A stretch of DNA of 64,000 nt from Leucobacter sp. UT-8R-CII-1-4 (GTDB taxonomy: Bacteria > Actinomycetota > Actinomycetes > Actinomycetales > Microbacteriaceae), in the NCBI RefSeq assembly GCF_030010235.1, contig NZ_JASCRS010000001.1, forward strand, positions 124,001 to 188,000, read 5' to 3'. A program made the position numbers and the translations under genes. The notes under the pieces were generated by a model that did not search any database, was not told the origin of the DNA, and worked only from the letters and a program-made list of their open reading frames with translations. Positions 37,423 through 46,753 of this stretch are shown here, one piece after another (the stretch's first letter is position 1; every line of letters starts with the position of its first letter).

Positions 37423-38306
37423 GCACGCAGCAATCTAGAAGCACGCTCGGGCTGCTCTGGCGTTCGCCACGCGGGATCTTCGCACTCTCAACGCTTGGTC
37501 TCCTCGCGCTGACCGCACTCGTCTCACTCTTTTGGCTGCCGGTAGACCCAAACCACGCCAATATTTACCAGGCTTGGGATGCACCTTCGGCTGCGCATTG
37601 GCTCGGCACAGATAATAGCGGCCGAGACATTGCCTCACGCCTGATTGCTGGGAGTCAAGTCACGGTGCTTGTGGTGCTCGGTGCTGCCGCGGTTTCAAGT
37701 GTGATCGGCCTATTGCTTGCGATTTTGTCGGGCCTTGGCCCGCGTCCGCTCCGCGAGCCGCTGATCATTCTGATCGACGTGCTGATCGCCTTCCCCACGC
37801 TGTTGCTCGCGATCATGCTCACCGCTGTTTTTGGCAGTGGCATTCCAGTGATCATCGTCTCGGTGGGCATCGGTTTCGGTGTACAGATCGCCCGCGTTGT
37901 CAGGGCCGAACTTCGTCAGATCGGCGCCGAAGATTTTGTGCTTGCAGCTCGCGCAGCTGGGCTCTCACGCTGGCAGATCCTGCGTATGCATCTCTTGCCG
38001 AATGCTGCACCGGTTTTTGTGGTGCAGCTTTCGCTGTGCATGGGTCTTGCGATTCTTGCCGAAGCTGGCCTCAGCTTTTTGGGTTTTGGGGCGCCAGCCG
38101 ATGTGCCTTCTTGGGGCCGAATGTTGCAGGAGTCGCAAGCGTTCATCTCGGTGCATCCGCTCGTAGTGCTGTGGCCGGGCATCACTATCACTGTGACCGT
38201 GCTCGCGTTCTACTTGCTTGGTGACGCCCTGCGCGAGGTGATGGATCCGCGTTTGCGTTTCGCGCGGCCGCGCGTAAAAGGCAAGGAGGCCAACCGTGCC
38301 GAATAA
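37419..38306 (+). CDS. ABC transporter permease (DppC-like)
   Basis: Second permease, 295 residues. The N-terminal LGLLWRSPRGIFALSTLG, LGTDNSGRDIASRLIAGSQ (family signature) and the EAA-type loop VLAARAAGLSRWQILRMHLLPN are typical of DppC/OppC. The start overlaps the previous gene (ATGA) and the ATPase gene begins 11 bases before its end. Together with the neighbour it forms the membrane channel for a peptide or similar substrate. Confidence 0.92.
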   Translation: MSTQQSRSTLGLLWRSPRGIFALSTLGLLALTALVSLFWLPVDPNHANIYQAWDAPSAAHWLGTDNSGRDIASRLIAGSQVTVLVVLGAAAVSSVIGLLLAILSGLGPRPLREPLIILIDVLIAFPTLLLAIMLTAVFGSGIPVIIVSVGIGFGVQIARVVRAELRQIGAEDFVLAARAAGLSRWQILRMHLLPNAAPVFVVQLSLCMGLAILAEAGLSFLGFGAPADVPSWGRMLQESQAFISVHPLVVLWPGITITVTVLAFYLLGDALREVMDPRLRFARPRVKGKEANRAE

Positions 38307-39099
38307 CACTTTGGTGGCAACTGCCAGCGCGCCCCCGCTTGAAGTGAACGGGCTCAGCGTGTCGATGAATGGCACGCCACTGTTGCACGATGTTTCGTTC
38401 TCGCTTGCTCCGGGCGAGCGGCTTGGCTTTATTGGCGGTTCTGGGTCGGGTAAAACGCTTACTGCGCTCGCAATTTCGGGGCTGCTCCCTGAAGAAGCAG
38501 AGATCAGCGGATCGATCAGACTTGGCAATATTGAACTTGTTGGTCGACCAGATGCCGAAATTGCTCCCCTTCGTGGCGATCAGATCGGCATGGTGTTTCA
38601 AGAGCCCAAAACAGCGCTCAACCCGCTGCACCGTCTTGGCCGTCAAATGACTGAGGCCCTCGCGCTGCACTATTCGCTGTCTAAAGCAGAGCGTCGTCAG
38701 GCTGCGCTTCGACTTGCCGCTAAGGTGGGGCTGCGCGATCCCGAACGTATTGTGCGCGCTTACCCGCACGAGGTGAGCGGCGGCCAGCGCCAGCGCGCAG
38801 CGATTGCCGCTGCAATCTCGGCAAGGCCCGGTCTATTGCTTGCAGATGAGCCGACAACAGCTCTTGATGTGACCGTGCAGCGAGGTGTGCTGGAGTTGTT
38901 TCGGGAACTCACCGTGGCAGACGATACCTCGCTCGTGTTTATTACTCATGACCTCGCAGTGATGGCAGAGGTTGCCGAGCGGGTGCTGGTGTTCGATCAT
39001 GGCCGCGTGGTTGAAGACGGTACGGTCGCACAGATCCTTGCGGCTCCAAATCATCCTGTCACTCGGGCCCTGATTCGTGCGGCGGGAGGTGACTCATGA
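38296..39099 (+). CDS. ABC transporter ATP-binding protein (DppD-like)
   Basis: First ATPase of the importer, 267 residues, with Walker A GGSGSGKT, the signature VSGGQRQRAAIA and Walker B LLLADEPTTALD. The GTG at 38296 follows GGAGG by 5 bases and lies inside the preceding permease gene; it overlaps the second ATPase by four bases. Shorter than full DppD because the C-terminal oligopeptide domain is absent. Confidence 0.92.
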   Translation: MPNNTLVATASAPPLEVNGLSVSMNGTPLLHDVSFSLAPGERLGFIGGSGSGKTLTALAISGLLPEEAEISGSIRLGNIELVGRPDAEIAPLRGDQIGMVFQEPKTALNPLHRLGRQMTEALALHYSLSKAERRQAALRLAAKVGLRDPERIVRAYPHEVSGGQRQRAAIAAAISARPGLLLADEPTTALDVTVQRGVLELFRELTVADDTSLVFITHDLAVMAEVAERVLVFDHGRVVEDGTVAQILAAPNHPVTRALIRAAGGDS

Positions 39100-39896
39100 G
39101 GAACCACACCCTCAATGAGGGCCCACTGATTGAGGCGAAGGGGCTCTGCAAGTACTACCGGGTGCCGTCAACGAGTCTGTTTGGCAAGGCGACCATAAGC
39201 CGCGCTCTCGAAACCGTAGATGTTGCTGTGCAGCGCGGCGAAAGCGTTGCGGTTGTCGGTGAGTCTGGTTCGGGCAAAAGCACACTACTGAAGCTGTTGC
39301 TTGGGCTCAGCAGGCCAAGCGAGGGTGAGGTGCGTTTTGACGGCATGCTGGTCGACAGCACAAGCGACCGATTGTTGTGGCTACGCCGACGAACGGGCAT
39401 AGTTTTTCAAGATCCCTACTCTTCGTTCAACCCGAGACGCACAATTGGGCAGACTGTGGCTGAGCCGCTGATTGCGACCCAGGCGCCCGGTGATCATCGG
39501 GCAGCTGTGGTGAGCATGCTTGACCGCCTTGAGTTGCCCGCTGGATCGGCGGATCGTTATCCTCATGAATTCTCTGGTGGGCAGCGCCAGCGTATTGCCT
39601 TGGCGCGCGCGCTCGTGCACGGGCCGGAGCTTTTGGTCGCAGATGAGCCGGTGAGCGCACTTGATGTGCTTGTGCGCGGGCGCTTGCTTGATCTGCTTTC
39701 TGAATTACGCGATGAACTGGGTCTCACACTGATTACGGTGACTCATGATTTGGCTGTGGTTCCTCGGGTGGCTGACCGTATCGCGGTGATGCAAGACGGC
39801 AAGATTGTCGAACGGGGTGACGTTGACACTATTTTTTCGAACCCCAAAGAGTTGTACACCAGGGAACTTATTGAAGCGCTGCCCCGACTCCCCTAA
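39096..39896 (+). CDS. ABC transporter ATP-binding protein (DppF-like)
   Basis: Second ATPase, 266 residues, with Walker A GESGSGKST, signature FSGGQRQRIALA, Walker B LLVADEPVSALD and switch HDLAVVPR. It completes a binding-protein, two-permease, two-ATPase set of the peptide/nickel/opine family. No terminator is apparent after it; the next 190 bases contain a short GTTGTTCGG-type repetition and nothing else I can support. Confidence 0.92.
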   Translation: MRNHTLNEGPLIEAKGLCKYYRVPSTSLFGKATISRALETVDVAVQRGESVAVVGESGSGKSTLLKLLLGLSRPSEGEVRFDGMLVDSTSDRLLWLRRRTGIVFQDPYSSFNPRRTIGQTVAEPLIATQAPGDHRAAVVSMLDRLELPAGSADRYPHEFSGGQRQRIALARALVHGPELLVADEPVSALDVLVRGRLLDLLSELRDELGLTLITVTHDLAVVPRVADRIAVMQDGKIVERGDVDTIFSNPKELYTRELIEALPRLP

Positions 39897-40088
39897 TTGA
39901 ACCGCTGGGCTGCTCGGTTGTTCGGTTGTTCAGCTGTTCGGCCCCGTATGTTGTGAACTCGGAGCCGCAAATTTCCTCCTGTATCTGGGCCTCTCTGCGC
40001 TTGACTTGCAGAGAAGACTTTGCATACATCCGATGATTTATTACACTCATATGGCGAGGGACTAGGGAAAAGTTACGAGGAACCGTAG

Positions 40089-42533
40089 ATGAGCGAATCA
40101 CCAAAGCCAGACTGGTATCCAGATCCAAGCGGAAACGCAGAGCTGAGGTGGTGGGACGGAACTCAGTGGACGGAACACACCTTCTCTCATCAGGCTCAGC
40201 AGCCGCCACAACAGGCGCAACAGCCGCAGGCAGTGCAGCCAGTACAGACCGCGTGGCCGGCGACGGGCGATCCAGCGCAGTACACAGCGAGCACTGCTGT
40301 CACAACCACCCCTGACGCTCCCGGAAAACCCAAGAAGAAGACCTGGCTTCTCGTTACCGCCGGTGTCGCAGCGCTCGCCCTCGTGACCACCGCTGCAATC
40401 TCAATTCCTGTCATGCTCGGCAATCAGGGCGGTGCCGCTCAAACCGAAGCCGTAGTGATCAACGGGATCAAATACATGCCACCCGTCGAAGTAGACGTGT
40501 CGCGCGACAAAGCGTTCAAGGTTGACGCGAATGTAGATCTTCTTGACCTGAGTACCGAGCTTGAGGCTGCCGGCGAACCCGTAACCTATAGCCACGGTGT
40601 GTTCGACCTTTTCGCCGACCGTGAACTCAATATTCCGGTCGAGGCGTTCGCGTACAGCTCTAAAAACGGCAACCACTATGAGTGGGAAATCTCGCCACTG
40701 CAGTCGACTGACAAGGCTTCGGCAGCGACCGGACTCTATAGCGATAGCGATATTTACGAGACCACTTTCTTTGATAAAGAGATCCCCTGGTCGCTGTATT
40801 CCGAGTACTGGGTAAAGCAGAGCTACGATGCCGACGGCAAAAAACTTGAGATGCCTGAGGTTACTCGAATCCTGCCGAAATTTAAGCAGGATCAGTTAGA
40901 TGGCGTACGGGTGTCATTCGCAAAGGGCGCAGAAGATGGCTCTGTGAAAGTCACTTGGGTTGCGCCCGAATACGCTGACAAAAACACCGAATACCTGCTG
41001 CTGAAGGCGGCACCGTCATCATTCGGCACCGCTGAAGACGGATGGATGATTGATCGTATTGCCGTACTCAAGGGCGAAACCGAATACGACTCAAGCGATC
41101 ATCGCCCATTCGACATGACTCAGAATACGGGCCTTGAACTCTTCAGCGGCGATTCAGCCGACGTACAAGAGTACGGTCCCGAAGAAATGTTCCGGGCGAC
41201 AATGAACACCACCAAGGCTCGCATCGGCGTGATCGTGAAGCACGATGGCAAGTACTCACCGATCGAACTCGTTGAACCAGACTCGGGTGTGCGCGCACAA
41301 CCGTATGAGCTGGCATCATTCCAGCTGTTCCAAACCCAAGACGAAACCCAGAAGTGGAACGTCGGAGACCTCACCGGTCTAAACACCTGGCTACCGGTAA
41401 CCACCCTTGACGGTTCCACGCGCACTCTGCAGGTGCAGATCGACCCGGATTCGCTGAACCCCGATATTGTCATTCAAAACTTTGGTGAAGACGGAGGCTT
41501 CGTCTACCCCGACGGGGTCGGCATGCGCGGCACGGTACTCGGCACCTCTCTGGAAACGTCGTATGCCTCGTACGTGCCTGCCGGCATGTCGAAGGCTGAA
41601 TGGATGGAGCAGCTCAAGACCCATATCGTTGCATTCAACGAACGTTCCATAGCCGAGCAAAACAAGACCGGCGGAGTGCTGCTCACCGTTGAAGACGCAG
41701 ACCACACGATCGATGTGCTTGAGTATCGCAAGCTGCCCGCGGCCGTAAAGACCCCGAAGGTTGACTACGAGGTCTTCGGCACCCACCCGATGGTGGAGCA
41801 CATTGCCGCGAGCATGATCGCTGGCGAAAAGTCGATCGACGTTTCGAAGTGGAGCAAAGACACAAACGCGCCAAGCCCATACGATGCCTACCGCGAAGCT
41901 GTCACCCAGAATCCAATCGTGAACTATGGCCGGCCAGTCGTCGCCATTGATCGTGACCGCATCTTTATCGATTACGTGTTTGATCAAAAAGATCGCGAAG
42001 CTGCCATGAAGCTCAGCCACGATAAGGCCGCCGAGATTGCTGCATCGGTCGAGGGCCAAAGCGATACCGACAAGGTGGTTGCGATCAACCAGTGGGTCAT
42101 CGAAAACACCGAATACGATTTCGACAGCCTTGCCGCCTACGAAGGCAATTCGCTTACGGGCTTCGCTCATCCGATGGGCAAGATTGCCTACGACTCTGAG
42201 TTCACCGCTTGGAGCCCAATCGGCGTGTTCCGCGATGGCACCGCTGTTTGCTCGGGTTACGCACAAGCCTTCACCATGATCGCTCGCGAGGCTGGCCTCG
42301 AAAGCATCATCGTGGGAGGTGAAGTGATCGATGCCGGGCCTCACGCTTGGAACCGCGTAAAGATTGATGGCACCTGGAAGTCCCTTGACCCAACTTGGAA
42401 CGACAGCGAAAGCAACCCGAACCAGTACCTCATCATCAATGAGAGTGACTACACGGGCAGTGCTCAGCGCATCGCAGACGAGGGCGATAGCTGGATTCTT
42501 GAAGCCAGCAAGTCCAAGTTTGATACTCCATAA
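40089..42533 (+). CDS. Membrane-anchored transglutaminase-like protein with DUF2510
   Basis: An 814-residue protein of unusual architecture. It begins with a DUF2510 domain (PDWYPDPSGNAELRWWDGTQWTEHT, shown in part), then a Pro/Gln-rich linker, one transmembrane helix (about 85-108) and a long extracytoplasmic region. The C-terminal 250 residues are a transglutaminase-like protease fold with the triad Cys in GTAVCSGYAQAF, His in AGPHAWN and Asp in SLDPTWND. Such domains cut or crosslink peptides. The 700-residue ectodomain has no other family I recognise. Single gene, ended by a strong terminator. Confidence 0.85.
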   Translation: MSESPKPDWYPDPSGNAELRWWDGTQWTEHTFSHQAQQPPQQAQQPQAVQPVQTAWPATGDPAQYTASTAVTTTPDAPGKPKKKTWLLVTAGVAALALVTTAAISIPVMLGNQGGAAQTEAVVINGIKYMPPVEVDVSRDKAFKVDANVDLLDLSTELEAAGEPVTYSHGVFDLFADRELNIPVEAFAYSSKNGNHYEWEISPLQSTDKASAATGLYSDSDIYETTFFDKEIPWSLYSEYWVKQSYDADGKKLEMPEVTRILPKFKQDQLDGVRVSFAKGAEDGSVKVTWVAPEYADKNTEYLLLKAAPSSFGTAEDGWMIDRIAVLKGETEYDSSDHRPFDMTQNTGLELFSGDSADVQEYGPEEMFRATMNTTKARIGVIVKHDGKYSPIELVEPDSGVRAQPYELASFQLFQTQDETQKWNVGDLTGLNTWLPVTTLDGSTRTLQVQIDPDSLNPDIVIQNFGEDGGFVYPDGVGMRGTVLGTSLETSYASYVPAGMSKAEWMEQLKTHIVAFNERSIAEQNKTGGVLLTVEDADHTIDVLEYRKLPAAVKTPKVDYEVFGTHPMVEHIAASMIAGEKSIDVSKWSKDTNAPSPYDAYREAVTQNPIVNYGRPVVAIDRDRIFIDYVFDQKDREAAMKLSHDKAAEIAASVEGQSDTDKVVAINQWVIENTEYDFDSLAAYEGNSLTGFAHPMGKIAYDSEFTAWSPIGVFRDGTAVCSGYAQAFTMIAREAGLESIIVGGEVIDAGPHAWNRVKIDGTWKSLDPTWNDSESNPNQYLIINESDYTGSAQRIADEGDSWILEASKSKFDTP

Positions 42534-42546
42534 GGACTAGCAAACA

Positions 42547-42589
42547 ACACAAAAGGCCGGTAGCTCTTGAGGCTACCGGCCTTTTGTGT
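42547..42589 (+). terminator. Terminator after transglutaminase gene
   Basis: An 18-base perfect stem (42547-42564 with 42572-42589; core AAAAGGCCGGTAGC) and a 7-base loop. The arms carry A and T runs, so it works in both directions and may also end rsrA. Confidence 0.92.
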
Positions 42590-42640
42590 GTGCTGCGAGT
42601 GGGTGTTGCGCCGTAAACTCGACACCAACTGCGAACTCGA

Positions 42641-42874
42641 CTAGTGCAGGTCTCGCAGCGAGGTAATAATGGTTTCCCGAAGCGAAGCTGGTGCTGGCCC
42701 CTCGCAGGCACGCCGCACCGCAACGGTCAGGTTTTCAAACACCTGCTGCTCGTCTCGGCACTCCGAGCACTCCGCGAGGTGTTCCCGAATCGGGCCGCAA
42801 TCGCCTTCGCGTAACTCGCCTCGAATCAGTTCTTCAAGGTTCGCGCGAGCATGTTCGCATCCGCATCCGCTCAT
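42641..42874 (-). CDS. rsrA: Zinc-binding anti-sigma factor RsrA-like
   Basis: A 77-residue ZAS-type anti-sigma factor. The redox-sensing motif H-x3-C-x2-C is present as HLAECSEC (residues about 32-39), and an upstream cysteine cluster (SGCGC, GDC) supplies further candidates for the zinc site. In Streptomyces and mycobacteria the homologue (RsrA/RshA) releases sigma-R/H when disulfide stress oxidises these cysteines. Its start overlaps sigR by four bases (ATGA), the standard arrangement for balanced expression. Confidence 0.93.
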   Translation of the reverse strand: MSGCGCEHARANLEELIRGELREGDCGPIREHLAECSECRDEQQVFENLTVAVRRACEGPAPASLRETIITSLRDLH

Positions 42875-43593
42875 AGTGCTGCCCCTTTCTCTGGAGTCTC
42901 AGATCGGCGTTCGGAGGTGGATCCCCCGATGCCCTGTTCACGTGCATAATCGCCAAGCGATTGACGTAGCCTCGAACGGCCACGGTGCAGCCGGCTCATG
43001 ACCGTGCCTATTGGTCGCTCGACAATGTCGGCGATTTCTTGATAGCTGAAACCTTCGACATCGGCCAGGTAGACCACCATACGAAAATCTTCCGGCAGCG
43101 CTGCGAGGGCATCAGTCACTACCCCAGCAGGTGTTCGGTCAATCGCTTCGGCCTCTGCTGAACGCGATGACATAGCAGTTGTTGATTCTGCCCCGCCAAG
43201 TTGCCAGTCTTCAAGATCTTCAACCACGCCAAGATACGGCTCCCGCTGTTTCTTGCGGTAGACGTTGATGTAGCTGTTCGTCATGATGCGATACAGCCAT
43301 GCCTTCAGATTGGTGCCCTCGGCAAAAGTGCCAAACGACGCAAAAGCTTTTGCGAAAGTCTCTTGCACGAGGTCTTGAGCATCTTGCGGGTTGCGCGTCA
43401 TTTTCATCGCAGCGCCGTAGAGCTGATCGAGGTATGGCAGCGCGTCACGAGTGAACCGCTGCTCAAGCTCGACGCGGTCAGTTGCGTTCGCCTTAGTGGT
43501 CACACTACGAAAGCCTACGCGAGTTTCTGGAGCGTTGATTGTGATCGTCTCGGAGCGCCGCGTCTGACGAACGGGTGGTGCCGCAATGCTCAC
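42871..43593 (-). CDS. sigR: ECF sigma factor SigR/SigH
   Basis: A group-4 sigma factor, 240 residues from the GTG at 43593, which follows GGGAG by 5 bases. Region 2 is clear ([17 protein letters not shown] and [16 protein letters not shown]) and region 4 carries [27 protein letters not shown]. With the adjacent RsrA it forms the oxidative thiol-stress switch of actinobacteria. Another GTG at 43503 would remove 30 residues, so two isoforms are possible, as known for Streptomyces sigR. A sigma-R consensus promoter lies upstream. Confidence 0.94.
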   Translation of the reverse strand: MSIAAPPVRQTRRSETITINAPETRVGFRSVTTKANATDRVELEQRFTRDALPYLDQLYGAAMKMTRNPQDAQDLVQETFAKAFASFGTFAEGTNLKAWLYRIMTNSYINVYRKKQREPYLGVVEDLEDWQLGGAESTTAMSSRSAEAEAIDRTPAGVVTDALAALPEDFRMVVYLADVEGFSYQEIADIVERPIGTVMSRLHRGRSRLRQSLGDYAREQGIGGSTSERRSETPEKGAAL

Positions 43594-43672
43594 ACTGACT
43601 CCCTATCTCGTAGTATGACGCGCGCCGCGGTGACGCGCAGCCGGGTCGCAAGCTTGGCCCGGTAGAATCTAG

Positions 43673-43698
43673 AACAATCAATGCCGCAGTTGTATTCC
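43673..43698 (-). promoter_or_regulatory. Sigma-R autoregulatory promoter
   Basis: On the minus strand GGAAT (43698-43694) and GTT (43675-43673) are separated by exactly 18 bases, matching the sigma-R promoter consensus. A transcript would begin near 43666, leaving a leader of about 75 bases before the upstream start. Confidence 0.7.
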
Positions 43699-43715
43699 GT
43701 CGGAGGCCCCTCTTC

Positions 43716-45122
43716 ATGCTCGTTGGAAAGATGAACCCTGGTCGAGATGATGAAGATCCGGCAGGCCAGGGTGCTGGTGACGCGCTGCCCCCGCACTGGC
43801 AGGCTCCACTCGCGAACCAGCAGCTCACGGCGACTGTGCCGCTGCCCGGCTCAAAATCACTTACCGGTCGTGAACTGATTCTCGCGGCGCTCGCAGACGG
43901 CCCAAGCACCCTGCACGCTCCCCTGCACTCACGCGACACCATGCTCATGACCGAGGCACTTCGGGCGCTCGACATCACGATTTCTGCGGTGGATCACCCA
44001 GCCAATGCCTTCGGACCAGATCTGCGAATCACCCCGGCCGAAGAATTGATCGGCTCAACCAGTATTGAGTGCGGGCTAGCCGGCACCGTGATGCGTTTTA
44101 TGCCGGCCGTTGCATCGCTCGCACTCGGCCCGGTCTCGTTTGACGGTGACCCCTACGCGCGAAAACGCCCGATGCGCCCGGTACTTGAAGCGTTGCGCAC
44201 GCTTGGCGCTGATATTTCTGATGATGGCCGCGGCGCGCTGCCCTTCACTGTGCACGGCACCGGTTCACTCAAGGGCGGGCGGGTTGAACTTGATGCCTCG
44301 CTCTCTAGCCAATTTGTCTCAGGGTTGCTGCTTGCGGCTGCACATTTTGAAGAGGGCGTGCACGTGGTGCATACCGGCGAGCGCCTGCCGAGTGTGCCGC
44401 ACATCGAAATGACACTTGAGTCACTGCGCCGCCGTGGTGTGCAGGCTGAAACTGTAGCTCCCGGCGAGTGGCGTGTGCTGCCGGGAGCGATTCGGGCAAT
44501 CAACCTCACGATTGAACCGGATCTCTCGAACGCCGCCCCGTTTCTGGCAGCGGCACTGGTGGCCGGCGGCACGGTTTCGGTACCAAATTGGCCGCTTGAA
44601 ACCACACAGGTTGGCGACCAGTTGCGCTCGTTGTTGCCTGCATTCGGGGCAGAAGTCACGACGTCAGAAAGCGGTGACACACAGACGGTGACGGTACGCG
44701 GCACTGGCGTGCTGCGCGGAGCTACCCTGCACGTGCCAGAGGCTGGTGAGCTTGCACCAACACTCATTGGTCTCGCCGCTCTCGCCGCTCACGGCACCGG
44801 GAACGGCGACGGTGAGGCAAGCACTATCACTGGAATCGGCCACATTCGCCATCACGAAACCGATCGAATTGCGGCACTCGTGAATGAGATCAACGCTCTG
44901 GGTGGCGACGCGAAAGAACTCGAAGATGGGATCGCTGTACAGCCTGCGACACTGCGGGGCGGCACCTGGGGGGCTTACGCCGATCATCGCATGGCTACCA
45001 CCGGCGCACTGATTGGTCTGCGCGTACCCGAGCTTGAGGTTGACGATATTGAGAGCACTTCAAAAACGCTGCCGCAGTTCACTGAGCTCTGGGAAAACAT
45101 GCTGAGCGATGGGGTGTCTTAA
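43716..45122 (+). CDS. aroA: 3-phosphoshikimate 1-carboxyvinyltransferase
   Basis: EPSP synthase, sixth step of the shikimate pathway. The 468-residue protein has the substrate motifs PGSKSLTGRELILAALADG (about 45-63) and GLAGTVMRFMP, the catalytic DRIAALVNEIN and the late ADHRMA. The motif after PGSK reads SLTGR where many enzymes have SxTNR, as in some actinobacteria. The ATG at 43716 follows GGAGG by 9 bases. It is divergent from sigR, and rsgA follows after 3 bases, an actinobacterial gene order. Confidence 0.95.
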   Translation: MLVGKMNPGRDDEDPAGQGAGDALPPHWQAPLANQQLTATVPLPGSKSLTGRELILAALADGPSTLHAPLHSRDTMLMTEALRALDITISAVDHPANAFGPDLRITPAEELIGSTSIECGLAGTVMRFMPAVASLALGPVSFDGDPYARKRPMRPVLEALRTLGADISDDGRGALPFTVHGTGSLKGGRVELDASLSSQFVSGLLLAAAHFEEGVHVVHTGERLPSVPHIEMTLESLRRRGVQAETVAPGEWRVLPGAIRAINLTIEPDLSNAAPFLAAALVAGGTVSVPNWPLETTQVGDQLRSLLPAFGAEVTTSESGDTQTVTVRGTGVLRGATLHVPEAGELAPTLIGLAALAAHGTGNGDGEASTITGIGHIRHHETDRIAALVNEINALGGDAKELEDGIAVQPATLRGGTWGAYADHRMATTGALIGLRVPELEVDDIESTSKTLPQFTELWENMLSDGVS

Positions 45123-45125
45123 CAC

Positions 45126-46187
45126 ATGAGTTGGCTCACCCCAGACGACGATTCCCTCGACGGCCCGTATGCGGAATATGCCGACCACACGGTGCGGCAG
45201 CGTCCAAACCCGAAAGCAAATCGGCCGCGCACCAAACGCCGACCAGAGCACGCTGATTCTGTGACTGGCATGATCACCGCGGTTGACCGCGGCCGTTACA
45301 CAGCGCTGATTCAGGCTGGTGCCGATCCGCTAGACAAAAAAGAACGAACCATCACAGCGGCCAGGGCCCGCGAACTTCGCAAAACCTCGATTGTGATCGG
45401 CGACCGGGTTGAACTTGTTGGCGACACGTCTGGGGCCGAAGGCACGCTCTCGCGAATTGTTTCGATCGAAAATCGTCGCACGATGCTGCGGCGCAGTGCC
45501 GACGATAGCGACAAAGTAGAGCGCATCATGGTGGCGAACGCAGATCAGATGCTGATTGTGGTTGCGGCGGCGAACCCCGAACCGCGCGTGCGCCTCGTTG
45601 ATCGTTACCTCGTTGCTGCATATGACGCTGGAATTACGCCACTGATCTGCATGACGAAAGTCGATCAGGCAGACCCCACCGAGTTTCTTGATCATTTTGC
45701 TGCCCTCGATGTGCCGGTATTCACCTCAGCGCCTGGGCAGGAACCGATCGCCGAGATCCGCGCGGCCCTCGCCGGCAAGACCACCGTGTTTGTTGGGCAC
45801 TCGGGCGTTGGTAAATCGACGCTAATCAACGTACTGGTGCCAGATGCGGGGCGTGCCACTGGGCACGTTAACGAGGTCACCGGTCGCGGTCGACACACTT
45901 CGTCGTCATCGGTCGCCTACCGCGCGTCAACGCCGGGAGCCGAGGGCGGCGAAAGCGGTTGGGTCATCGATACGCCGGGCGTGCGTTCCTTCGGGCTCGG
46001 CCATGTCACGAGCGAGAGCGTCTTGCGTGGTTTCACTGATCTTGCGCCGTTTCTTGACGCCTGTCCTCGTGGCTGCACGCACGAGGCTGGCGCCCCCGAT
46101 TGTGAGCTTGATCTCGCCATCGCTGATGGCCGACTTGATGCTGCCGGGGCTCGCCGAGTCGAGTCACTCCGCCGCCTTTTGCGTTAG
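45126..46187 (+). CDS. rsgA: Ribosome small-subunit-dependent GTPase RsgA
   Basis: RsgA, a circularly permuted GTPase that helps 30S maturation. The 353-residue protein has an OB-fold (about 48-120), then the G4 motif TKVD before G1 (GHSGVGKSTLIN) and G3 (DTPGVRSFG), the hallmark permutation. The C-terminal zinc knuckle is CPRGCTHEAGAPDCELD. A basic N-terminal extension of 45 residues is common in actinobacteria. It begins 3 bases after aroA, so the pair is co-transcribed. Confidence 0.96.
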   Translation: MSWLTPDDDSLDGPYAEYADHTVRQRPNPKANRPRTKRRPEHADSVTGMITAVDRGRYTALIQAGADPLDKKERTITAARARELRKTSIVIGDRVELVGDTSGAEGTLSRIVSIENRRTMLRRSADDSDKVERIMVANADQMLIVVAAANPEPRVRLVDRYLVAAYDAGITPLICMTKVDQADPTEFLDHFAALDVPVFTSAPGQEPIAEIRAALAGKTTVFVGHSGVGKSTLINVLVPDAGRATGHVNEVTGRGRHTSSSSVAYRASTPGAEGGESGWVIDTPGVRSFGLGHVTSESVLRGFTDLAPFLDACPRGCTHEAGAPDCELDLAIADGRLDAAGARRVESLRRLLR

Positions 46188-46268
46188 CGGTGCGCTCCCC
46201 CATTCGCTATTGCGACGGGGGCTGCGCTCGACGCAAGCTGTCAGGGAACCCCCGATAGGCTGGCAGAT

Positions 46269-46742
46269 ATGAGTGATCGTGTAATTCTTGAGGCAGGCCA
46301 ACAGGCACCAGATTTCTCACTGCAAAACCAGCATGATGAGACAGTAAGACTGAGCGATTTGCGAGGCACTCGGGTGGTGCTTTTCGCCTACCCGGCAGCG
46401 ATGACCCCAGGGTGCACCACCGAGGCGTGCGACTTCCAGGAGAGCTCGGCTCCGCTGAAGGCCGCCGGGTACACTGTGCTCGGCATCTCGCCAGACACCG
46501 TCGAAAAACTGGCTAGTTTCGCAGAACGCGATGGTCTTGGCTACCCGCTGCTGAGCGATCCAGAGCGTGAGACGCTCAGCTCGTACGGCGCATTTGGTGA
46601 GAAGAAGAACTACGGCAGAATCGTGCAGGGCGTGATTCGGTCAACTTTCGTGATCGATGCCGAGGGCAAGATTGAACACGCTCTCTACAATGTCAAAGCG
46701 ACTGGCCATGTGGGTCGTGTGCGCAAGCTACTCAACGTCTAG
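46269..46742 (+). CDS. bcp: Thioredoxin-dependent peroxiredoxin Bcp
   Basis: A 157-residue atypical 2-Cys peroxiredoxin. The peroxidatic cysteine is in MTPGCTTEACDF, with the resolving cysteine five residues later, the PrxQ/Bcp arrangement, and the arginine near the C-terminus in VIRSTFVID. It reduces peroxides with thioredoxin electrons. It stands 81 bases after rsgA and converges on the membrane-protein gene; the gap contains no clear sigma-R promoter. Confidence 0.95.
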   Translation: MSDRVILEAGQQAPDFSLQNQHDETVRLSDLRGTRVVLFAYPAAMTPGCTTEACDFQESSAPLKAAGYTVLGISPDTVEKLASFAERDGLGYPLLSDPERETLSSYGAFGEKKNYGRIVQGVIRSTFVIDAEGKIEHALYNVKATGHVGRVRKLLNV

Positions 46743-46753
46743 GGCGCCACAGC

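Noticed and set aside
39897-40088. Gene or terminator in the gap after the ABC importer
   Set aside because: Only a short GTTGTTCGG-like repetition; no stable hairpin with T-tract and no supported frame.
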